From assembly GCA_023213395.1 (NCBI GenBank), contig CM041465.1, forward strand, positions 208,141,741-208,205,740: 64,000 nt of DNA, given 5' to 3'. Of this stretch, positions 21,691 to 33,387 are shown piece by piece. Position numbers and translations under genes: made by a program. The notes beneath the pieces are model-generated. The model made no database searches. It was not told the DNA's origin and worked only from the letters and a program-made list of their open reading frames with translations. The stretch comes from Cycas panzhihuaensis (lineage: Eukaryota; Cycadophyta). Numbering within the stretch: position 1 is the first letter of the stretch; every line of letters starts with the position of its first letter.

Positions 21691-22720
21691 GTGAAAGCCC
21701 AGAAAAACATGGAAATAATACATCAAAAATTGGACCATGATCAAGAAAAGTTCAACATCAAGATAGCTAGACTAACCAAGATGATAAAAAAGGAGACCAT
21801 CTTCAAAGACCTCGAAAGGGATGGCGATCTAGGGGATCCCAACAATAGCAATAAAAATGAACAAGATCGAAAGGAAAATAAAAGATGCTATGATGATCGA
21901 AGGGATCATAGAAGAAATGATAACTGTCAACAACCAATTTTTCGCTATAATCTTCAGATACCAACTTACTCATGGAAGAGTGGAATTGAAGCAAGATGAA
22001 TGCATAGCAAAAATAGAGAATGCCATCAATACACTACATATTAGTGATACCAAAGATCAAATCAACTTTGCTATAGACTACTTTAAAGGGCCTACATACA
22101 CATTGGCTATGCTATGGAAAAGGGAAGGAAAAACACATAATTTCAAACATTTTGTGGAAGCCTTTAAAGAACAAATAGAAGATAATTAGAGTGATCCTTA
22201 TCCTATACAATTAGCACACAGTTTTCAAAATGGACAATCTATTAAAGAGTATACATATGAGTTTGAAAATCTCCACTTAAAGGCTGGAATTACTTCCAAG
22301 GAAGTGCTACCATATTATATCAGTAATCTACAACCTGAGATTGGTGAAGCCGTTTGTCGTTTCACCCCAAACACCTTAAGCTTAGCTATCAGAACGACAA
22401 GACAAACCAAATCTTGTCTCCAAAATACTTAGAAGGGATTCCAAATAGCATCCCATCAACCAATACATAAGTTAGCAGGACCAAGCAACCAAGGATTCTA
22501 AAAACATCAAAATAATAGTTATAATACATAGGAGCCAATAGGAATAACACAAAAGGCTAAAGAGATAGAAGAAGCTAAGGAAATAACACTTGGTATATGT
22601 CATAGTTGTAAGAAACCCTAGGTCAAGGGACATAAGTGTTCCGATACGAAGCTATATAGCGTTGAAGTGGATATTGAAGAAGAAGAAATAGAACAATAAT
22701 GAGAACTAGAGGAAGAGTAA
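21691..22720 (+). pseudogene. gag: Gyp2 Gag with zinc knuckle
   Basis: The N-terminus is coiled-coil-like (IIHQKLDHDQEKFNIKIARL). A charged linker follows, then the Retrotrans_gag capsid core, readable across frameshifts as DQINFAIDYFKGPTYTLAML and the later LKGWNYFQG-type segments. The nucleocapsid at 22598-22639 reads CHSCKKP then a stop, then VKGHKC: a CCHC-like knuckle whose Trp codon TGG has become TAG. A Glu-rich tail follows. Homologous sequence occurs in Gyp3 (44051-45161). Several stops and frameshifts make it non-functional. Confidence 0.8.
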
Positions 22721-22759
22721 GATGAGGAAGAAATAAACCAATAAAAGGAGTTGGATGAT

Positions 22760-23556
22760 GGCTACCCCTTGGTCTCCTTATCATTTAGGTCAGGGACAAC
22801 ACCACCTAATACCATCAAACTTTTTGGATACCTTAGAAAGGAGAAGGTAATCATCCTCATTGATCTAGGCAACACCCACAATTTCATTGATATATAGAAG
22901 GCCAGAAGGTTAGGGCTACATGCAAAAAAAAAGGAGTTCAAAATATCACTTCTGGGAAACCAAGTGTTAACATGCTAGGGTGAAGTCAAGCATCAATGAC
23001 TACATATAGGAAAGTACGAATTTTCTACAAATTAATATACCTTTGACATCAGGGGTTTTAATATACTCTTAGGATTTGAATGGTTGAGGACGTTAGGGAC
23101 TTATGCTTTAAACCACAATGAAAACTTCATCAAGTTTAATTAGGAGGGGAAGAAATACCAATCAAATGGTATTAATGCTCCAAAATCAAAAGTTATATCT
23201 ACAAAGAGGATGGGGAAAACACTTTGCAAAGGGCATGCCAAGTTCATTCCAATGCTATACTCCATGCAAGCAGAGACCCCTAAGAGCGAATTACCACCGG
23301 AGCAAGACAAGAAAATAAATGAGCTCATAGACCACTACCAAGATGTTTTCCAAGAGTTACCAAGGACTCCACCAAGCCGAAACATGGAACATATTATTGA
23401 GTTGGATCCAGGGAGGGGGCCTACTATCGTACTTCCATATTGCTATGGGCACAAGTAGAAGACCAAAATAGAGAGACTCACGCAAGATTTATTAAATCCA
23501 GGTGCCATAATGCCCAGTAAGAGCCCTTACACAACACCTGTTATCTTAAGTAGGAA
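22760..23556 (+). pseudogene. pol: Gyp2 protease and start of reverse transcriptase
   Basis: A retropepsin-like segment begins at about 22820. The active-site region reads LIDLGNTHNFID, where D-S-G is expected; codon 22865-22867 gives Leu. The flap and C-terminal DIRGFNILLGFEWLRTLGTY are typical of Gypsy proteases. The RT N-terminus follows (ELPPEQDKKINELIDHYQDV, then a segment corresponding to the usual HxIxLxPG block as HIIELDPGRGP). The frame is cut at 23557 by TG-A and resumes at 26691. The same region in Gyp3 (63334-64000) reads D-P-G at the active site. Confidence 0.85.
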
Positions 23557-23561
23557 AAAGG

Positions 23562-23784
23562 TGTTGGAATATTAATGCATATTTGTTTTGTCCCACATGC
23601 AAGTGGGTTTCACTCTCACTATATTGATATGTATTATACATACACAACATAGTGTATCATATTATATATTGTTGTAATGATGTTTTGTTAATACAATGGA
23701 GGTACCTTAAGGGTACCGTTCGATCCTGTGTAGATGTGTTTTGTTCTGTTTATCGATATCTTATTACAGGTCTATTTTCCAACA
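23562..23784 (+). repeat. 5' LTR of TG-A
   Basis: TGTTGGAATATT...TTTTCCAACA; pairs with 26463-26685. Confidence 0.95.
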
Positions 23785-23796
23785 TGGTATTAGAGT
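23785..23796 (+). other. Primer-binding site of TG-A
   Basis: TGGTATTAGAGT, flush with the LTR. Confidence 0.88.
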
Positions 23797-25298
23797 GCCC
23801 AGGTTGAGAGAGGTGTTTTTGTTCGGTATCAGAGTGGTGATTTGGGAGGTGCCATCAAGGGTGGAAAGCATATTCGAGAGAATAAACGTTGAAACTTCTA
23901 AAAAGTAATGGCAAAATTGAGATGAAATGGCTCATTCTGTAAAATTTGAGTGGTCGCACTATAGATTTTGGGGTGAAAGTGTGAAAATTGCAGTAGAATT
24001 AATTTCGGCCTACTTTTTTTTTCCGTCGTCGTATTTTTGGGACAGATCTACAACCTCAACTTCAAAGAGCCATAACTTTGGCTACAGGTATCCAAATGAC
24101 CCCAAATTTTTTTTTATTCTGTACATTTTTTAATTTACTTTCTAAGGGAACTGGTTTAAGGTTCATCAGAGTTTAGAGTGAAAAGTTATTACCAGTGTAT
24201 CAGAAGGTACTATTACAATCCCTAGAAACCCTAATTGTGAAATTCTTAAAAGGGGCATAACTTTTGATCTAGATATCAGAATTCAATTTCGTTTGAACCG
24301 TTGGAATCGTATTTTAGAGGCCTTTATTTCCATCAATATTCTATGCTTTTTTGAGCTATATTTTTTCCAGAAATAAGTATTTTGGGAATTCAAGGGTTTC
24401 ATATTGATATGGCGACGTGAATGAGGCAATGGTAATGAGCTGATATAAGTGTTTTGCACTCTTAATTGGTGACAAAGTAGTGACATTTGGCATTAGCATA
24501 GTGCTATCTTGCATGTGATTTACATAAGTTGGGTAATGTTGCAATATGAGGTGATTGTTTGAGGCTCTTTTGCATATGTTGTACATAGAAGAGTGCCTTT
24601 TAAGATGTGAGATGACTTTGAGTCATGTTAATACAAGTGTATTTGGCATTCTATTAGTGATTTGTGGTGGACGATGGTGATTGTTTAATGACAGTTTGAG
24701 TGCCCTTTTACATGTATTTATATGAGAGAGCCATTGTGACATAATATAGTGATAAAATGATAATGTATGTGACATATGGCAATTAAGTGCCCCGTGGAAT
24801 CTGATTTACGTGAAGAGACTTTATGAGCATGATAAAGCTAACTTGAGGGCAAGAAAGATAGTGATATGAGGCAATGACATGCTTGTTACATGTGAGGTTA
24901 CATGACAAGATTGGATGTTTGTCGGGCATGTTTAAGGATGAGATTAGGCATGTTTGAGGATGCGTTCTAATTGATTGAATGGGCAAAGAAGTATGAATTG
25001 AGTTACAGGGAAGCAAACTTTGTTGAGTGGTGTTTTTTGGGCAACTAAGTGAAGTGTGTGTCTTGGTAGCGACATATGGCATGTATGATTATTGTGAGAT
25101 TTATGAGGCATTGGTTTGGTGAAGTGAGTGTTTGGACTCTATGTGACTGTTTGACAATATGGGAGATACATAAGACAATGATGTGATGATAAAGTCGATG
25201 ATGTGAGAGATATAAGACATGAGAAAGTTTGTTGACATTAATGGGTGAATTTGTTGATTGAAAAAGGGACGTGGTGTTAAAAAATGGCATTTACAATC
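23797..25298 (+). other. TG-A leader, no gene seen
   Basis: About 1.5 kb between PBS and gag, with many short GTG- and TGAG-rich stretches and no convincing frame. Confidence 0.55.
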
Positions 25299-26453
25299 AT
25301 GGAGGATAATGATGTGGTTATGTATGTTCCTGAAATAAATGAATACTACCTAAGGGATTCGTTTCTTCCAATACCTAAGTGTAATGGTGAAGACTACTTC
25401 TTTTGGATAATTAAAATGAGATGTTTATTTATAGCTAGAGGTTTGTAAAAGATTGTTACTAATGAATATGATATCCCTAAGGATGAAGAAGAAAAAGAAA
25501 TGCTTGAGAAGAAAGACAGAAAGACATTCATTATGATTCGTGCTGCATTCAACAAGGCCGATCTTCCTTTCGAATACCATTTTGTCATTCCTATGATTCT
25601 ACATACAAGTACTGCTAAAGAAGCTTGGGATTTTCTAAGGGAAGTATTTGAACAAACTCCTTAAGAGACACAACGAATGATTGAAAAGGCAATTAAGGCT
25701 AGTTATGGTTATGGTACAGGTATAATGAATGAAAAAAATATCATCAACACTGATGAAACAACATGTCAAGATGAAGAATGTATGAATACTAATGAAATTT
25801 CTATTGAATGTAAAGAAACAATGGTTGAATATATTGATGAGACTACAACTACTGATGAAGATGTTGAAAGTGTTGAGTTGATAAAGGTTTATATAGATGA
25901 CACCATGATTTCAAGAGAAATTGAACATGAATCTGATGGTCTTGTAAAGGATGAGTCTTATATTGATGATATTCCTACTTTAAGTATTGATTCAAGTTTG
26001 AATGATGTTCCTTCTTTGAGCATTGATTCAAGTTAAAAGAGTATGCAAGTTGATCAAGACTCCACTCCTAAGGTTGAAGAAATTACTATTGTACATGGCG
26101 ATCAAGAACTTATACATGATAATGATGACAAGCAAGTTGTATTTGAAGATGGTTACTTACAGGATCTTCATCACAATCAGACTAGACCAGCCGCAATGAA
26201 GAATCAGGATTTGCACTTGCTAGAGCTGCTACATCAACATCATCACTACAGCATTGAAGAGGGAAATCAAGCTGAGAATATCATCTTACAAAGGCATCAG
26301 TTGAAGAATTGAAGACGAAAATCAAGATAAAGACATCATTCTACATCAAAGACATCACTATAAGATTGAAGACAAGAATCAAGTTGAAGACATCATTTTC
26401 AAGACATTTCCAAAGACAAAGCATTGCAAATACAAATGACCCAAATGTACATT
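25299..26453 (+). pseudogene. gag: TG-A Gag-like protein with acidic middle and basic C-terminus
   Basis: Chosen start ATG 25299 because the next residues, MEDNDVVMYVPEINEYYL, align with the start of the TG-D protein (MELSDIIVFVPEKNEYWL). A Copia Gag core follows (PKCNGEDYFFWIIKM, then DLPFEYHFVIPM and AKEAWDFLREVFEQTP). In-frame stops occur at about 25446 and 25661. The middle is strongly acidic and Thr/Ser-rich and holds a repeated LSIDSS block (about 25977-26034). After a His-rich part the C-terminal stretch near 26349-26440 reads HHYKIEDKNQVEDIIFKTFP, close to the end of TG-D. No zinc knuckle. Non-functional as it stands, but only lightly damaged. Confidence 0.78.
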
Positions 26454-26462
26454 AAGGGGGAG
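26454..26462 (+). other. Polypurine tract of TG-A
   Basis: AAGGGGGAG directly before the 3' LTR. Confidence 0.88.
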
Positions 26463-26685
26463 TGTTGGAATATTAATGCACATTTGTTTTGTCCCACATG
26501 CAAGTGGGTTCCATTCTCACTATATTGACATGTATTATAAATACACAACATAGTGTATCATATTGTATGATGTTGTAATGATGTTTTGTTAATACAATGG
26601 AGGTACCTTAAGGGTATCGTTCGATCCTGTGGAGGTGTGTTTTGTTCTGTTTGTGGATATCTTATTGCAAGTCTATTTTCCAACA
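26463..26685 (+). repeat. 3' LTR of TG-A
   Basis: Pairs with 23562-23784; followed by AAAGG. Confidence 0.95.
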
Positions 26686-26690
26686 AAAGG

Positions 26691-28451
26691 ATGGGTCCTT
26701 CTGAATGTGCATTGATTACAGAGCCCTATATAGGATAACGTTAAAAAATAAATACCCCATTCCATGCATGGATGATATTACAGATGAACTGCATGGAGCT
26801 AGATATTTTTCCAAAATTGATTTACATTCTGGATACTATCAAATACCAATCTGACCTCAAGACACAGAAAAAACAACTTTCCGAACACACCAAGGGCTAT
26901 ACGAGTTTAAGGTGATTCCATTTGGGCTAACTAATGCCCCAACAACATCCCAATCAAACATGAACCATGCATTTGCACACTTTTGAAGAAGGTTTGTCAT
27001 GGTCTTCTTTGACGATATTCTTATCTATAGTAAGACCTAGCAGGAACATTTGGGACACATCAAGCAAACATTTCAAGTCCTTCAAGACAATCAATTTTTT
27101 GTGAAGAGATCGAGGTGCTATTTTGGAAGGAGGGCCCTTGAATATCTTAGACATATAATTTTGGAAGATAGAGTTCAAATTGATCCTACAAAAATACAGG
27201 CCATTCTCAATTGGCCCATATCGAAAAATGTGTCAAAACTCAAGAGATTTCTAGGAATTGCAGGATACTACCAAAAGTTCATTAAAAGATATGCTAATAT
27301 ATTTAGACCCCTTACTAACCTTACCAAGAAGGATAACTTTATCTAGGATAAGAATGTTGATCTAGGTCTTGAGAAATTAAAAGAGGCCATTACCATCACA
27401 CCAGTCTCCAAATCGTTTATAGTGGAATGCGATGCATTAGGCACAGAAGTAGGTGCAACTCTACTACAAAATGGCCACCCTATTGCATATGAGAGCCAAA
27501 AACTAAATCTATGGGAAAGAGCCAAGAGCACATATGATAAGGAGATGTTAGCCATTCTACATGCCTTAACAAAATGGAGGTAGTACTTATTAGGAACAAA
27601 ATTTATTGTTCGGATAGATCACCATAGCCTAAAGTACTTCTTGACACAACAAAACTTATCTCAGGAGCAACAAAAATGGATCAGTAAGATCCAAGACTAT
27701 GACTTTGAAATTTTATATAAGAAAGAAAAAGAGAACATTATTGCAGGCGTATTATCAAGAAAATTTGAAGATGTTAAATGCTCTGCCATCACAATGATTG
27801 AGCTTGCAAGGCTTGAGGAATTACACCAATAATACTCACAAGACAAAGAAGTGAAGGCCATCATAGACGAAAGTCCTAAAGAACTAAAAAAGACTTCTTG
27901 GACAAAAAGGGGTAGCACCCATCTTTATAAAAATAGGATCTCTTACCTCAAAAATCAGAGTAGTTTAAGGAGGCAATCCTCAAAGAGCATCATGATTCAC
28001 CCATAGTTGGGCACTCAAGGTTACTCAAGACCTGCGAGAGGATAAGGAGATTGTTTTACTAGAGAGGAATGAAGGCCAACATAAAGAAGTTTATTTCAAA
28101 ATGTGAGACTTGCCAGAGACAAAAAGTAGAATCAATACAAACTCCAAGAATGTTACAACCCCTAGATCGACCCAAGCAAAAATGGGAAGAAACTTCTATG
28201 GACTTTATAATTGGCCTTCCAAAATTAAGAACAACAGATGCATTATTTGTAGCAACTGATTGCTTGATAAAATATGCACATTTTATTCCTATTCTATTGA
28301 CTTATAAGGCATCTCAAATAGCTAAAATATTCATGGAGAATATACATAGATTACATGGGTTTCCTAAAAAAATAATCAACGATAGAGATCCTAAATTCAC
28401 AAGCCATTTTTGGAAGGATCTATTCAAATTGACAGGGACCCAACTCACCAT
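26691..28451 (+). pseudogene. pol: Gyp2 reverse transcriptase, RNase H and N-terminal integrase
   Basis: RT resumes after [23 protein letters not shown], then [10 protein letters not shown] and the catalytic box VFFDDILIYS (FDD at 27008-27016), all intact. RNase H (27400-27640) shows the catalytic Asp in VECDALG and Glu in DKEMLAI, then RIDHHSLKYF. The integrase zinc finger (27985-28115) ends KFISKCETCQRQK. The core has MDFIIGLPKL and the second Asp in NDRDPKFTSHFW before TG-B cuts it at 28452. Stops and frameshifts are scattered, but the motifs are well preserved. This is the clearest Gypsy pol in the window. Confidence 0.93.
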
Positions 28452-28456
28452 AAGCA

Positions 28457-28834
28457 TGTTAAGATTTTAACATGGAGAACATTCATCAACCACAAGAACA
28501 ATATCAATGAACAGAGATTAACACAATATAATCAGAATGCATTAACATATCAAAAACACCAAAGACTCAATATGAGCCTTGATGATGTGATGTCACTAGA
28601 CACTACCTCAACCACCTTTATATACAAAAGAGGTGGGAGACTACACAACCCAAGTAATGCATGTGGGACAAATACCTGTCCTGACCAATGACATTACACC
28701 ACTAATTTGACCAATAAGCTTCTATCTTCTCACATAATATTATAATAGCCCTCTAACTCTAAGACTTAGGACTATGACTAATAATCCTAGGACCCGCTTA
28801 ACCACACACACACATTAAACATTATATTCTAACA
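28457..28834 (-). repeat. 3' LTR of TG-B
   Basis: TGTTAAGATTTT...TATTCTAACA, next to the PPT CCTCCCCTT. On the minus strand a TATATAAA box lies in the CCACCTTTATATACAAA segment near 28614-28628. Confidence 0.93.
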
Positions 28835-28843
28835 CCTCCCCTT
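28835..28843 (-). other. Polypurine tract of TG-B
   Basis: AAGGGGAGG on the minus strand, flush with the 3' LTR. TG-C and TG-D have the same nine bases. Confidence 0.88.
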
Positions 28844-30289
28844 AATATTTAATGTCAAGACTGCAAGATGTGATTGAGTACAGGAGACTAATCATGAAAC
28901 TTTGACACATCTGACACACATTAACAAGGGACTTGACTTGAGTTTGAGGTTAAAGACAACATGACAAGACTGACATATAACTTGACTTGGCTTGTCTTTG
29001 AAGCAATGTTTGAACTTCCATCTCTTGAGTCTTGGAATCTTTCTGATGACGATGTCTTGAGTTTTGTCTTCATCCAATGCACTACAAAACGTGTATGTCT
29101 TGATTGCTATGTTGCGTCCTGTTTCCTATTTGATGAATCTTCATGTGTACTCCTAGGAGAGGTATGGTCATCCTGGAATGAATATGAAGTAAATTGACTT
29201 CTCCTTGTTGATTTCCAAACCTGCCAAGATGATTGATTTTTCAACCCATTGATCACTTCCTAGAAGAGTGAGCAATAATGATCCATTTCCGAATTTCCCT
29301 TGTTCAAAAACAAGATACTTTGTTCCTTTCATGTTATCCAGGGAATTCATTGTGCCACGAATGATGAGAGTCTCCATTATGGTCATATGCATGTATTTCC
29401 CTGTTATTGCTATACAAATGTGAAGCATTACTTTGATGTGATTGAGCTTCAAGGTCAAGAATCATATCAAAAAGCTACAGTGATCTTGATACACAAGATT
29501 TTGATCATATGATATTCTCTCCATGTTTCTACTTTCTTTGGAAGAATCTTCCAATGACCTTGTAGGGTAGGCTGTCATAATTTGGATTCTCTCAAAGATG
29601 AACATAGAGATTGAATTGAGAGATATTATGGAAAGTCTCCAACACATGCATATCAATATGTATCTAGACATCATTTGTATCCTAGTTGTAAATCTGTTAG
29701 CACAAACCAGGATGATATTATCCATACCTTTTGTTAACCTACTTGTGTCTCCATGAACTATTACCGGTAAAGATTGATGCCAGGAATCTTCAACCTCCAA
29801 AGCTAGTTCTTTGATGAGACTTAAGGTATTTGATGGAGTCAAGACTTTGTCATGCTGCTTTTCCCTTTTTTCTTTCCTCTTCAATTTCTTCCTTTGATTC
29901 TTTGCCCTTTTGATACTCCGTTGCACTTCTTTAGGTCCTTTTTCATACACTTCTATCAGTAGTTTCCAGGCGTCCTCAGTTAAGTCGGTATTTTGCAAAA
30001 CCTGGATAATGAAGTGATAGGAAGAAGGAAGGTTATCCTTATCAAAGGCTGCAAGTATTACGTCAATAAAAATTATGTTTTTCTTTTTGAAAGTTTCCTC
30101 CCCTTCTTCGTTAGCCAATTCAGTACCCATAACTGTTTTCCAAAGTTTCTTTAATACAAATAGGCTCTCCATCTTAATTTTCTAAAAACGAAAATTAGTT
30201 CCAATATATTTAGGTAAAGGAAAAAACAGATCTGATAACCAATATTCATTTTTTTCAGGCACAAAAACTATGACGTCACTCAACTCCAT
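28844..30289 (-). pseudogene. gag: TG-B Gag-like protein with unknown middle domain
   Basis: Start ATG at 30289-30287 gives the same N-terminus as TG-D (MELSDVIVFVPEKNEYWL). A Trp codon turned TAG near 30182 breaks it. The 236-codon frame 30172-29462 continues: LFVLKKLWKTVMGTEL, DNLPSSYHFIIQVL, EDAWKLLIEVYEKG (a Copia Gag/UBN2-like core), a very basic stretch (KRAKNQRKKLKRKEKREKQ) that could bind RNA in place of a zinc knuckle, then the domain LTKGMDNIILVCANRF... shared with TG-C and TG-D. The C-terminus continues on the same strand after a stop, ending with IRKIPRLKRWKFKH at about 29045-29000. No enzyme motif is present. Confidence 0.78.
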
Positions 30290-32991
30290 GGTGGATGAAT
30301 AAGTCAATTATAGCTATAACTCTCAGAATTTATGGACAATATTTCAGCAACTTATAATGCATCAATAAAAGATATTGTGGTAACAATCTAGGAAAACCTG
30401 ATCTCAGCCTCAATAGTTTTGGAGCATTTAACAACTGGTCATTAACAACAACCTGCTCAATAGTCTCCCTTTTTTTTCGTTGAGGTAGAGTCCTCTTCCA
30501 GACTGATAAAGCTTTGGGCATGTTCAATCAGATGTATTACATACTGTTTGGATCTATTCTGCTACAAACAGAGCTTCTCTATATATAGTCTGTTGGAAGA
30601 CCATCAACAGACATCCAATTCCCAATGTTTGACTTGCAGAATCATCAAGAGCGTGACAACCACTGCCAGTTGTTCCTCTCACTTGTATTCTACTTAGAAC
30701 ACCAAGATCACTTCCGTCTTTGAGCCGAGGATCATTGCGTGACAGATAATCAAACACATCATGGTTGCCTAGTGAGCGTCAACCTATTAACACACGGTAG
30801 AGCACAATATGCAGACAGAGCAAAGAATAGATAGCAGCCTCTGCGATTGTAGCTCAAATCATTGCCCATTCAAGGACGACAGACAGCATCAGCCCTGACA
30901 ACGTATATCTTCACGATTCCGCCACAATAAATTCTATTAAATCTCGGTTGCTCTGCTTATTCATTGTTGGGGGTGTTTAACCAGCTCCATTCTATGGTCA
31001 CAATAATTTCTCAACTGTTTGAAATCCTTATGGGCAGCGTCAGATGTCTCCTCCTATTATTCTATCTTCTTCAAGTACCATGATCGGGCTATAATAAAGG
31101 GTCGCCTCAGAATGAGAGGTCACCTCGGAGACAAGTCTAACAGCTTCTCCTTCTACAGATTCGCAATGCACATAGAAGTTTTTGCATGATAAATGTACTG
31201 GCTTAGCTAACAAATTTGAATCTAGGCTTTATGCTGCGAGTTACTACCAATCCAACAACGTCTTGGAACTTGGGATTTTAATCCCTAAATCCTTTTAGCA
31301 AGGCTAGACAGGATTCATTCCACAGGTTTGCTCTTCCTTGTGTCGATTCAGTCCTGATTAAGAATTCAACTCTGTTATTGCATGCGTCTCTTCTTGGGTA
31401 TGAAACCCTGGCTTAGTATCAACTGGTTTTGACAAGATAGACTCACAGCCCTTTTTCTAAGATGAAAGCTTACAGACCTGCTAGTTGTGATAATGGGTTT
31501 TAAACCCTTTTCTTTTCTTAACTATGGTTGGGTGCATGCAGTGGCTATCCCAAATTTGAAAGCAGACAGAATGAATTGAAATTTATCCTCTTACGAGACT
31601 ATTCTATCCTCTTGCGAGACTATTCTTCGTCAAGGACTCCTTCTGCATGTAGGCTTCTTCTAATTTCCACGGATCAACTAAACACAAATTGGGCGATCCA
31701 TCTCACAGATAGGGGAGCTCTACAAAATAGATAAGTAACCAACTTTACAGTTATACAAGATCTCGTCTCAACTACAGTTATTGTCATTCTTTTGTTGTTG
31801 TGTATTCCATAGTGAATCACGCTTAAGCCTTCTACAATTTTGATTCAGTCTTTCAATGACTCATCTTTCAATCTTCTCTATCGTAAGACATCTCACAATA
31901 GTTATGTCTCATCCTTATTATTCCTGTCACTGTCTTCAGGTATGGTATATTTTATTCTTTCGCGGATATCCGTCCTATTTTATGAAAAGGCAAAATTGAA
32001 ATTCAACCTCACAGTCCCAACTCCATATGTGTTTCTTGTTAGATTCTTGAAGGCATCCGGTTCTGACAGAGAGATGGAAAACCTAGTACTCTTCTTGATA
32101 GAACTAGGTTTGACCCAATATGTTATGATCAAGTATGCTCTATCTATACTTGTTGTTGTTGTAGTTTATACTGCTTCAACTGTACCTCTATGGTTTCTCT
32201 ATCTCCCTCTCTCTTTCTCTCTATAGAGGCAGCTTTGCAGGTCTTACAAGGGCCACGGATCTGAAGTCAGGACCAGAATACTTTTTATGAACCGCTTTTA
32301 GTTTGCTTTCTCCTGAATGTTGGTGAAATGAAACCATCATGCTTGCACATTCCTTTAGTTCTGCTTCTGACAGATTTGCAGATACCACTACATATACTCA
32401 TGATGGTAGATCAATGAACAGAAACCAAATTGCAAGATAGCGACACGATTACACAATCCACGACGAATAGGAGCAACACAGATAGACAGGCAGGAGGAAC
32501 TGAGGCAAGTCACAACACTCAAGTAATACAACAGCTAAGTCTTGATCGACCGCTTTAGGGTTTCAACAATAGAGATGGAGGAGACAGTAATCAAGATTTT
32601 ATGATAATTTAACAGAAATGACCCCACATGTAGGTACTATGAACAAGTCACAGTATTTACAAACCCTCAACGAGTACCAACAGAGATCACATTCTATAGA
32701 TACAAGGTCATATATCATTGCAAAGGAGAGCACATCACCATGATACCATGACAGTATTTCTTCAGCAAACAAACAAGATGTTGTGGAATCAATATTTCAA
32801 TTAGTTCTCTAAGTATAATTGATTAGATTTTGTCACATTAACTAATTTCTTCACATGATAATCCTAACACAAAGCTTGCTTCATAGAATAATAGTATTAC
32901 CTAGTAAAAGGCTTCAAGACACCTCTCATACGACCTCCTTCTTGGCTAAAGCTTTGTGACCTAGCACCACAACGGCCTCAATACGTAACCT
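30290..32991 (-). other. TG-B leader (2.7 kb), related to the TG-D leader
   Basis: No protein-coding case. Blocks match the TG-D leader in reverse complement, for instance 31270-31480 with about 47890-48090 and 31000-31090 with about 48250-48360. A 21-base tandem duplication (TTACGAGACTATTC type) is at about 31587-31628. A 128-codon plus-strand frame at 31840-32226 is antisense and rejected as a gene. Confidence 0.65.
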
Positions 32992-33003
32992 GCTCTGATA
33001 CCA
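32992..33003 (-). other. Primer-binding site of TG-B
   Basis: TGGTATCAGAGC on the minus strand, flush with the LTR. Confidence 0.92.
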
Positions 33004-33382
33004 TGTTAAGATTTTAACATGGAGAACATTCATCAACCACAAGAACAATATCAATGAACAGAGATTAACACAATATAATCATAATGCATTAACATATCAA
33101 AAACACCAAAGACTCGATATGAGCCTTGATGATGTGATGTCACTATACACTACCTCAACCACCTTTATATACAAAACAGGTGGAAGACTACACAACCCAA
33201 GTAATGCATGTGAGACAAATACCTTTGTCCTGACCAATGATATTACACCACTGATTTGACCAATAAGCTTCTATCTTCTCACATAATATTATAATACCCT
33301 CTGACTCTAAGACTTAGGACTATGACTAATAATCCTAGGACCCACTTAACCACACACACACATTAAACATTATATTCTAACA
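33004..33382 (-). repeat. 5' LTR of TG-B
   Basis: Pairs with 28457-28834; few differences. Confidence 0.93.
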
Positions 33383-33387
33383 GAGCA

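Larger units (their letters stand above)
23562..26685 (+). mobile_element. TG-A: non-autonomous gag-only LTR retrotransposon
   Basis: Two 223-bp LTRs (23562-23784 and 26463-26685) with about 14 differences, PBS TGGTATTAGAGT at 23785-23796, PPT AAGGGGGAG at 26454-26462, target duplicates AAAGG (23557-23561 and 26686-26690). The 3.1-kb element has one gag-like reading region (25299-26450) and no protease, integrase, RT or RNase H. It fits the description of plant TR-GAG elements. Confidence 0.93.
28457..33382 (-). mobile_element. TG-B: non-autonomous gag-only LTR retrotransposon
   Basis: LTRs 28457-28834 (378 bp) and 33004-33382 (379 bp), PBS GCTCTGATACCA (plus strand) at 32992-33003, PPT at 28835-28843. 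Flanks AAGCA (28452-28456) and GAGCA (33383-33387) are a target duplicate with one mismatch. Same LTR family and leader as TG-D. One gag-like reading region (30289-28844), nothing resembling pol. Inserted in the Gyp2 integrase. Confidence 0.92.

Noticed and set aside
23785-23796. PBS strings as tRNA genes
   Set aside because: Only the short 3'-end complement of tRNA-Met is present at each site; no tRNA body, A box or B box follows.
31840-32226. Plus-strand 128-codon hydrophobic open frame
   Set aside because: Antisense in the TG-B leader; no counterpart in the homologous TG-D leader.
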